A stretch of DNA of 64,000 bases from Tessaracoccus flavescens (GTDB lineage: Bacteria > Actinomycetota > Actinomycetes > Propionibacteriales > Propionibacteriaceae). Shown in pieces: positions 56,046 through 64,000 of the stretch. Made by a program: the position numbers and the translations under genes. Position 1 is the stretch's first letter, and each line of letters starts with the position of its first letter. A model generated the notes under the pieces. The model made no database searches. It saw only the letters and a program-made list of their open reading frames with translations, and had not been told where the DNA came from. The DNA lies in assembly GCF_001998865.1 (NCBI RefSeq), contig NZ_CP019607.1, positions 2,294,001-2,358,000 of the forward strand, written 5' to 3'.

Positions 56046-57143
56046 TCAGAGCCGCTCGATGACGTAGTCGAGGCACTGGGTCAGCGCCTCGACGTCGACC
56101 GGATCGACAGCCGCGTAGCAGCCCACGCGCAGCTGGTTGCGCTGCAGCGCCCGGTAGGGGTCGATGTCGACGATCCCGTTCGCCCGCAGCGCCGCGATCA
56201 CCTGCTTCGCGTCGATGGCCTCGTCGAGGTCGATCGTCGCGACGACCGGGGACCGGTCGGTGGCCTTCGCGACGAACGGAGAAGCGAAGTCGCGCTCCTG
56301 CGCCCAGCGGTACAGCGTCGACGTGGAGCGACGGCAGCGCTCGGCCACCGCATCGATCCCGCCCAGTTCGAGCATCCAGCCGAGCTGGTCCTCCAGCAGC
56401 AGCAGCGTCGCGAGCGCCGGGGTGTTGAGCGTCTGATGCTGGCGCGAGTTCTTCACCGCGACGGTGAAGTCGAGGCTCTCAGGGATCCAACGGCCCGACG
56501 CCTTGATCCGCTCCGCCCGCTCGATCGCGGCCGGGGAGGCGAAGGCCAGCCAGAGCCCTCCGTCTGACGAGAAGTTCTTCTGCGGTGCGAAGTAGTACAC
56601 GTCGGTCTCCGAGATGGGGGCGTCCATCCCGCCTGCAGCCGACGTCGCGTCGATCAGGACGAGGCCCTCGCCGATCCGGGAGACCGGAGCGGCCGCCCCC
56701 GTGGAGGTCTCGTTCTGGGCCCAGGCGTACGCGTCGGCGTCACCGGCGACGGGCAGCGCGACCGAGCCGGGAGCTGCCTCGGACACGAGGGGCGCTTCGA
56801 GATGCGGCGCCCTTTCGGCCGCTTTGGCGAACTTGCGCGAGAACTCGCCGAAGACGCCGTGCGCCGATCGTCGCTCGATCAGGGACGAGACCGCGAGGTC
56901 CCAGAAGAGCGTCGAGCCGCCGTTGCCGAGCACGACCTCGTAACCGTCGGGGATCCGGTACAGCTCGTTAAGGGACTCCTGGACCACGCGCACCAGGTCC
57001 CGCACCGGGGCCTGACGGTGCGACGTGCCCATGATGTCGCTGCGCATGGCCAGGTAGTCGAGCGCCTCGGGGCGCACCTTCGCCGGTCCCGAGCCGAAGC
57101 GGCCGTCGGCGGGCAGGATTTCTTCAGGGATCTGGATCTGCAC
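56046..57143 (-). CDS. serC: Phosphoserine aminotransferase
   Basis: SerC makes phosphoserine from phosphohydroxypyruvate and glutamate. The 365-residue product is of the mycobacterial type: FGSGPAKVRPEAL, GTSHRQAPV, LGNGGSTLFWD and the PLP lysine in YYFAPQKNFSSDGG. GTG 57143 has TAAGCT 6 bases upstream. It is apparently monocistronic. Confidence 0.93.
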   Translation of the reverse strand: MQIQIPEEILPADGRFGSGPAKVRPEALDYLAMRSDIMGTSHRQAPVRDLVRVVQESLNELYRIPDGYEVVLGNGGSTLFWDLAVSSLIERRSAHGVFGEFSRKFAKAAERAPHLEAPLVSEAAPGSVALPVAGDADAYAWAQNETSTGAAAPVSRIGEGLVLIDATSAAGGMDAPISETDVYYFAPQKNFSSDGGLWLAFASPAAIERAERIKASGRWIPESLDFTVAVKNSRQHQTLNTPALATLLLLEDQLGWMLELGGIDAVAERCRRSTSTLYRWAQERDFASPFVAKATDRSPVVATIDLDEAIDAKQVIAALRANGIVDIDPYRALQRNQLRVGCYAAVDPVDVEALTQCLDYVIERL

Positions 57144-57149
57144 CCGGCC

Positions 57150-57155
57150 AGCTTA
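57150..57155 (-). promoter_or_regulatory. -10 hexamer TAAGCT for serC
   Basis: TAAGCT ends 6 bases before the GTG of serC. Confidence 0.5.
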
Positions 57156-57240
57156 GGACCGGCCGGCGGGTCACCACGTCCGCGCCCGTCATGGTGAAAC
57201 GCGCACCAAGGTTCGCGCTCGCGGCGCGCCCAGGGAGGGA

Positions 57241-57246
57241 TACGTT
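57241..57246 (+). promoter_or_regulatory. -10 hexamer TACGTT for nagA
   Basis: TACGTT ends 6 bases before ATG 57253. Confidence 0.5.
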
Positions 57247-57252
57247 TGGCCC

Positions 57253-58392
57253 ATGCCCGACACGTCGCTCCAGTTCGCCCACGCCGTCACTCCCGAAGGG
57301 GTCGTCGACGGTGCAGTCATCACGATCGCCGACGGGCGGATCGTGTCGGTCGAGCCGGGGGAGGGCGGCGGATCGCTCTGGGCGGTGCCCGGTTTCGTCG
57401 ACACCCACTGCCACGGCGCCGTCGGGATCTCCTTCGGCAACCCGGACCGCGAGGAGAACAAGGCGGCGATCGACTACCACCGCACGCAGGGCACGACGAC
57501 GCTGTTCGCGAGCACCGTGACCGAGCCGGTGGAGAAGTTGGAGGACCAGCTCACCGTCCTGCGCGACCTCGTCTCCGACGGTGAACTCGGCGGCATCCAC
57601 CTCGAAGGGCCGTACCTCTCCCCGGCGAAGAAGGGCGCCCACGACGCCGCCCTCCTGCGCGACCCGGACGCGGAGTCGGTCGAGAGGCTGATCGCCGCCG
57701 GGGGCCCCGCCCTGAAGATGATCACCATGGCCCCCGAACGCGACCACGCGCAGGCCGCCATCGCCCGCTTCGTCGAGGCCGGGGTCGCCGTCGCCTTCGG
57801 CCACTCTGACGCCGACGAGGTGGTCACCACCGAGTCCATCGACTGGGGAGCGAGCGTCGCCACCCACCTCTTCAGCGCCATGCGCTCCATCCACCACCGC
57901 GAGGCCGGTCCGGTGCCGGTGCTGCTCGTCGACGAGCGGGTGATGGTCGAGCTGATCTGCGACGGCGTGCACCACCAGCCGGTGATCGCGGCCATGGCCA
58001 TCGACGCCGCCGGTCCGGGGCGGGTGGCGCTGGTCACCGATGCGATGAGCGCGACCGGCAAGGGCGACGGGCGCTACATCCTCGGCGAGCTCGAGGTCGA
58101 CGTGCTCGACGGCACCGCGCGCCTCGTCACGGCAGACGGTTCACAGGGCGCTATCGCGGGATCGACCCTGACCATGGCGAAGGCGTTCCAGTTCGTTGTC
58201 GAGCAGGTCGGCGTCAGCATCCCCGACGCCGCGCTGATGGCCGCGACCACGCCCGCACGCTGGCACGGCCTCGACGAGGTCGGAGAGCTGGCCCCCGGGT
58301 GCTGGGCCGACCTGTGTCTCGTCGACGACGACGGCGTGCTGCAGGGCGTGATGCGTCGCGGCGAGTGGATCGTGGAGCCGACCGGTCTCTGA
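57253..58392 (+). CDS. nagA: N-acetylglucosamine-6-phosphate deacetylase
   Basis: NagA removes acetate from GlcNAc-6-P, feeding NagB. The 379-residue amidohydrolase has VPGFVDTHCHGAVG (metal motif), GIHLEGPYLSPAKKGAH with the catalytic-site glutamate, GHSDAD, ATHLFSAMRSIHHR, and the catalytic aspartate in LVTDAMSATG. Intact. Confidence 0.95.
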   Translation: MPDTSLQFAHAVTPEGVVDGAVITIADGRIVSVEPGEGGGSLWAVPGFVDTHCHGAVGISFGNPDREENKAAIDYHRTQGTTTLFASTVTEPVEKLEDQLTVLRDLVSDGELGGIHLEGPYLSPAKKGAHDAALLRDPDAESVERLIAAGGPALKMITMAPERDHAQAAIARFVEAGVAVAFGHSDADEVVTTESIDWGASVATHLFSAMRSIHHREAGPVPVLLVDERVMVELICDGVHHQPVIAAMAIDAAGPGRVALVTDAMSATGKGDGRYILGELEVDVLDGTARLVTADGSQGAIAGSTLTMAKAFQFVVEQVGVSIPDAALMAATTPARWHGLDEVGELAPGCWADLCLVDDDGVLQGVMRRGEWIVEPTGL

Positions 58393-58414
58393 GCAGGCTC
58401 AGGCAAGGACGAGG

Positions 58415-58807
58415 TCAGCGACTCTCGAGCAGGTCCCGCAGCCGGCCGAGATCGGCGGCGACCGCTGCGATGTCGCGCTCGAACTCGTCGTCGCTCAGGT
58501 CCCGCTGACGCACAGTGAACAGCACCTCCGCTCCTTCGGGATGGTTCAGGACCTGCAGCGGGTTGTAGACCGACTCGCCTGACGGCAGCCCGACGTCGTG
58601 GTCGAGCACCCCGAACGGGTTGCGCGGGGCGAACGTGACCCGGACCCGGCCCATCGGCGAGTCGACGACAACGGCCGAACCATCGGGCGTTGCCTAGCCC
58701 TCGGCCAGCCCAGCGGCCCAGGTGGGCAGGTTCGCCGGGTCGGCCGCGTACTCGTAGACCTCGACGGCGGGCCGCGCGATGACGATGCTCACGTGTCTGC
58801 TCTGCAT
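58415..58807 (-). pseudogene. SRPBCC family gene with in-frame stop
   Basis: From ATG 58807 the frame reads MQSRHVSIVIARPAVEVYEY and LPTWAAGLAEG, then meets TAG at 58694-58696, and continues in the same frame as ATPDGSAVVV, MGRVRVTFAPRNPFG to the stop at 58415. Together they form one complete SRPBCC (lipid-binding-like) protein of about 130 residues. A single change, GAG to TAG, explains the break. The TAGTCT promoter 6 bases upstream is intact. Internal starts would give only the second half (79 residues). Confidence 0.8.
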
Positions 58808-58813
58808 CCGCCC

Positions 58814-58819
58814 AGACTA
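58814..58819 (-). promoter_or_regulatory. -10 hexamer TAGTCT
   Basis: TAGTCT ends 6 bases before ATG 58807. Confidence 0.5.
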
Positions 58820-58914
58820 GTTGCCCGCCGGAGGCCGGTGGCTGTCTCAGCCGAACGGTAGGGCGCTGGCGTTGCGTTCCCGCCTAGGATGGTGGGGGGA
58901 GAGGGAGGTCGGCT

Positions 58915-59604
58915 GTGAGCGATCTGATCGACACGACGGAGATGTACCTGCGCACCGTCTACGAGCTGCTCGAGGAGGGGGTCCAGCCCCTGCGGGCGCG
59001 CATCGCCGAGCGGCTGCACCAGTCCGGCCCCACCGTGTCCCAGACCGTCGCCCGCATGGAGCGCGACGGCCTGCTCGTCGTCGAGACCGACCGGACCATC
59101 AAGCTCACCCCGACCGGGGCGAAGCTCGCGCGCGACGTGATGCGCAAGCACCGCCTGGCGGAGTGCCTGCTCACCGAGGTGATCGGGCTCGACTGGGACA
59201 AGGTGCACGACGAGGCCTGCCGGTGGGAGCACGTGATCTCGGTCGACGTCGAGAAGCGGCTGGTCGAGATCCTCGACAGCCCGACGTTCTCGCCCTACGG
59301 CAACCCGATCCCGGGCCTCAAGGAACTCGGCGTGCAGACCGACCACCACCCGTTCCGGCAGGGCGCCGAACCGCTCGCCGATGTCGTGGCCGCCGACGTG
59401 CGCCCCTTTATGCTGCGCAGGATGAGCGAGAACATCCAGGCCGACGCCGAGATCCTCAGCGAGCTGGCCGCGGCAGGCCTGCGGCCCGGCGTCCGCTTCG
59501 AGGCGGCCCGCAACACCGAGGGGGTGCAGGTCACCATCGGCGAGAGGGTGCTCGACCTCACGCCTTTCGCGGCGGAACTGCTCTTCGTGGAAGCGGTCGC
59601 CTGA
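58915..59604 (+). CDS. DtxR/IdeR family metal-dependent regulator
   Basis: This family represses iron or manganese uptake genes when metal-bound. The 229-residue product has a winged helix ([20 protein letters not shown]), a dimerisation/metal domain with HRLAE and the ACRWEHVIS segment that holds the Cys-x-x-Glu-His ligands, and a C-terminal SH3-like domain. All three domains are present, as in IdeR and DtxR. GTG 58915 has GGGAGG upstream. It is followed one base later by a methyltransferase gene. Confidence 0.9.
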   Translation: MSDLIDTTEMYLRTVYELLEEGVQPLRARIAERLHQSGPTVSQTVARMERDGLLVVETDRTIKLTPTGAKLARDVMRKHRLAECLLTEVIGLDWDKVHDEACRWEHVISVDVEKRLVEILDSPTFSPYGNPIPGLKELGVQTDHHPFRQGAEPLADVVAADVRPFMLRRMSENIQADAEILSELAAAGLRPGVRFEAARNTEGVQVTIGERVLDLTPFAAELLFVEAVA

Positions 59605-59605
59605 C

Positions 59606-60349
59606 GTGGACGGCACGCTGAAGTGGTTCGGCGGCCGCACCCCGGGCGCCATGGAGGTGGTCCTCTCACGCTCCTACGGTGGTGGCCGCACCGCCTACGA
59701 ATGGCTCGCACGGGCGGTGTCGTCTTCGGCAGAGCTCGTGCTCGACCTGGCCTGCGGCGCAGGCGCGATGATCGAGCGGCTCGAGAAGCCGGGGCGCACC
59801 GTGATCGGCCTCGACCGCTCCGAGTCCGAGCTCGCCGCCGCCGCGGCCCGTGGTCGCGGACCCCTCGTGCTCGGCCACGCCTCCTACCTGCCGTTCGCCG
59901 ACAACTCCTTCGACGCGGTGGTCACCTCGCTCGGCATCGGCGTCGTCGCTGACCGGTCACGGTTCCTCTCCGAGGCGGCCCGCGTGCTGCGCCCCGGCGG
60001 GATCTTCGCGGCGCTGACTCCGTCGCTGAGGCCCGCGAACCTCGACGACCTGCGGCTGATCTCCCGGCTTGCCAGCTACCTGCGCGTCCCACCCCATCTG
60101 CCCGGCACCACCGAGTTCAAGGCGAAGGAGGCGCTCGCGGCGGTCGGGCTCACCAAGGCCGAGGACGCCCGCGCGAAGTACTACTTCGAGGTGACGGACG
60201 AGAAGGACGCTGAAGCGCTCCTCGCAGGCCTCCGCGCCCCCGTCGAGGTCGAACGGGCGGGCACCGCCATCGACTTCCTGCGGCAGCGGCTCGTCAACGA
60301 ACCGGTCAGGATCCCCCTGCCGATGCGGCGCATCATCGCCATCAAGTGA
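59606..60349 (+). CDS. SAM-dependent methyltransferase
   Basis: The 247-residue product has motif I LVLDLACGAGAMIERL, the acidic residue of GLDRSESEL, AVVTSLGIGVV and LRPGGIFAAL, the class I (UbiE-like) pattern. The substrate is unknown. GTG 59606 lies one base after the DtxR-type gene's stop and the stop overlaps the GNAT remnant, so the three form one operon. Confidence 0.82.
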   Translation: MDGTLKWFGGRTPGAMEVVLSRSYGGGRTAYEWLARAVSSSAELVLDLACGAGAMIERLEKPGRTVIGLDRSESELAAAAARGRGPLVLGHASYLPFADNSFDAVVTSLGIGVVADRSRFLSEAARVLRPGGIFAALTPSLRPANLDDLRLISRLASYLRVPPHLPGTTEFKAKEALAAVGLTKAEDARAKYYFEVTDEKDAEALLAGLRAPVEVERAGTAIDFLRQRLVNEPVRIPLPMRRIIAIK

Positions 60350-60845
60350 GCCTCTGGTTCACCCTGCGCGCCGCCGACCTCCGCGACGCCGAGGGCGTCG
60401 CCCGCCTGTGTGAACGGGCGGACCGGGCGCCCTGGCCTGCCGCCGTGCTCGCGCCTCACCCCGACCGCTGCAGCCTCGTCGCGATCGAGGGCGACGGTGC
60501 CCTGATCGGGGTCGCCAAGACGCACCTCCACGTCGACGACGACCCACCCGCACCCGCGGGACACTACCTTGGCGGCATCGTCGTGGACCCGGCGTGGCGG
60601 CGCAGGGGCGTCGGCACCGCGCTGACGCTCGCGCGGCTCGACTGGGTCTCGCAGCGCGCAGCGGCGGTGTACTACTTCACCAACGTCCGCAACGCCGCCT
60701 CGCTCGCGCTGCACGCCCGGCTCGCTTCGACCAGGTGGCCAGGGCGCACACCATCCGCGGCGTCAGCGCGGACGAGCCCGAAGGTGAACTGGTTCTGCAC
60801 CGGCTCGCCACAGGCCTTGAAGTGCCCCCTACTGTGGAGGCGTAA
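60346..60845 (+). pseudogene. GNAT acetyltransferase gene, frameshifted near its end
   Basis: The frame from GTG 60346 gives a normal GNAT core with GIVVDPAWRRRGVGTALT, up to SLALHARL, then switches into unrelated sequence. Adding one G near 60724 restores GFDQVARAHTIRG and ends at 60845, a normal GNAT C-terminus of about 167 residues. The uncorrected product ends in unrelated residues to 60852. A single-base deletion or a sequencing error explains it; the acetyl-CoA motif is unaffected. Confidence 0.75.
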
Positions 60846-60915
60846 GGAATAGCGCGAGCGCGCCGGGCGTTGTACCCGATGACGCACCGAGACCTGACGA
60901 CGAAAGGGGCCGCAC

Positions 60916-61275
60916 ATGGCGACCACCGCACTGACCACCGAGAACTTCGAGAGCACCGTCAACGACAACGACATCGTCCTTGTCGACTTCTGGGCCGACT
61001 GGTGCCAGCCATGCAAGCGCTTCTCGCCGATCTACGAGGACGCCTCCGGACGCTATGAGGACGTCGTCTTCGCGAAGGTCGACACCGAGGACGCCCGCGA
61101 CCTGACCGCCGCCCTCGAAATCCAGTCCATCCCGACCATCATGGCCTTCAAGAAGGGCCAGCTGGTGTTCCGCCAGGCCGGGATCCTGAGCGGCAAGCAG
61201 CTCGACTCGCTCGTCGAGCAGGTCAAGGAGCTCGACGTCGACGCCGCCATCGCGGAGGCGAATAGGCAGGCCTGA
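60916..61275 (+). CDS. Thioredoxin
   Basis: The 119-residue product has FWADWCQPCKRF with the redox pair C30/C33; the active site is WCQPC, not the common WCGPC. The cis-proline region IQSIPTIMAF is intact. GAAAGGGG precedes ATG 60916. It could reduce cytoplasmic disulphides; the Gln in the active site may shift its redox potential. Confidence 0.9.
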   Translation: MATTALTTENFESTVNDNDIVLVDFWADWCQPCKRFSPIYEDASGRYEDVVFAKVDTEDARDLTAALEIQSIPTIMAFKKGQLVFRQAGILSGKQLDSLVEQVKELDVDAAIAEANRQA

Positions 61276-61293
61276 GCCGGCTCTCCGACGCAC

Positions 61294-61320
61294 GGCCCAC
61301 CCCGTAACGGGGTGGGCCTT
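61294..61320 (+). terminator. Thioredoxin gene terminator
   Basis: An 11-bp perfect stem ggcccaccccg/cggggtgggcc with loop TAA is followed by TTCTTC. Confidence 0.85.
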
Positions 61321-61434
61321 CTTCATGCCCACGGCAGGTGCTCCTGCCCGGCCAAGGGTGGGCGTGAGGCTGGTCGGGAGGGCGTCGGTGTGCAGGCTTG
61401 TCCGTCCCACTGGACCGCGGACCGATGCGCCGTT

Positions 61435-61453
61435 CTACTATGACCTGTAGTAG
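61435..61453 (+). promoter_or_regulatory. Promoter-region dyad upstream of the oxidoreductase operon
   Basis: CTACTA-N7-TAGTAG is a perfect 6-bp dyad. It includes a TACTAT -10-like hexamer (61436-61441), so a regulator bound here would block transcription. Confidence 0.45.
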
Positions 61454-61476
61454 ATCCACTCAGGAGGGGACAGGCA

Positions 61477-64000
<2,524 letters not shown>

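Overview
The window is about 64 kb of high-GC DNA from an actinobacterium. The gene content fits the family Propionibacteriaceae (Tessaracoccus, Arachnia or a relative): carD-ispD-ispF, DUF3027 behind a cold-shock gene, an actinobacterial DUF3263 protein, a 1131-residue pyruvate carboxylase beside fermentative-type pyruvate:ferredoxin oxidoreductase, and a large secreted amylopullulanase. The family assignment is an inference from gene content; no 16S gene is present.

Layout. 1-6.4 kb: partial lipoprotein, carD-ispD-ispF, DUF2207 membrane protein, glyA, lipoprotein. 6.4-12.7 kb: rlmB-cysS, a two-domain methyltransferase protein, a DsbA-family protein, a frameshifted histidine phosphatase and a MerR regulator with a clear MerR-type promoter. 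12.8-14.2 kb: an intact ISL3-family insertion sequence with an 8-bp target duplication. 14.2-22.8 kb: DUF4032, cystathionine gamma-synthase family enzyme, an orphan sugar-ABC ATPase, a DedA protein, tRNA-Thr, manA, DUF3263 and two broken small genes. 22.9-26.1 kb: a three-gene cassette (YbaB-like, a repeat-rich protein with a WXG-like C-terminus, a WXG-containing protein) resembling type VII secretion substrates. 26.1-28 kb: groEL behind two CIRCE operators. 28.2-34.8 kb: a complete Wadjet (jetABCD) plasmid-defence operon. 34.8-36.3 kb: a gene with three single-base frameshifts. 36.6-43 kb: a 2120-residue secreted alpha-amylase/pullulanase. 43-64 kb: small enzymes, nagB, csp-DUF3027, an AzgA-like purine permease, pyc, serC, nagA, a DtxR-type regulator, thioredoxin, and a ferredoxin-domain oxidoreductase overlapping a partial nifJ.

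How the genes fit together. The amylopullulanase, orphan MsiK-like ATPase, manA, nagA and nagB point to use of alpha-glucans and amino sugars. Pyc plus pyruvate:ferredoxin oxidoreductase and its flavoprotein partner fit a facultative or anaerobic fermenter that runs carbon through oxaloacetate. The recently inserted-looking IS and six broken accessory genes, set against intact long housekeeping genes, suggest ongoing gene loss, though sequencing error has not been excluded.

Two genome-wide habits are visible. About twenty genes have a TAnnnT-like hexamer (CACAnT at three of them) ending 6-8 bases before the start codon, which predicts leaderless transcripts. Most convergent gene pairs share a strong GC hairpin.
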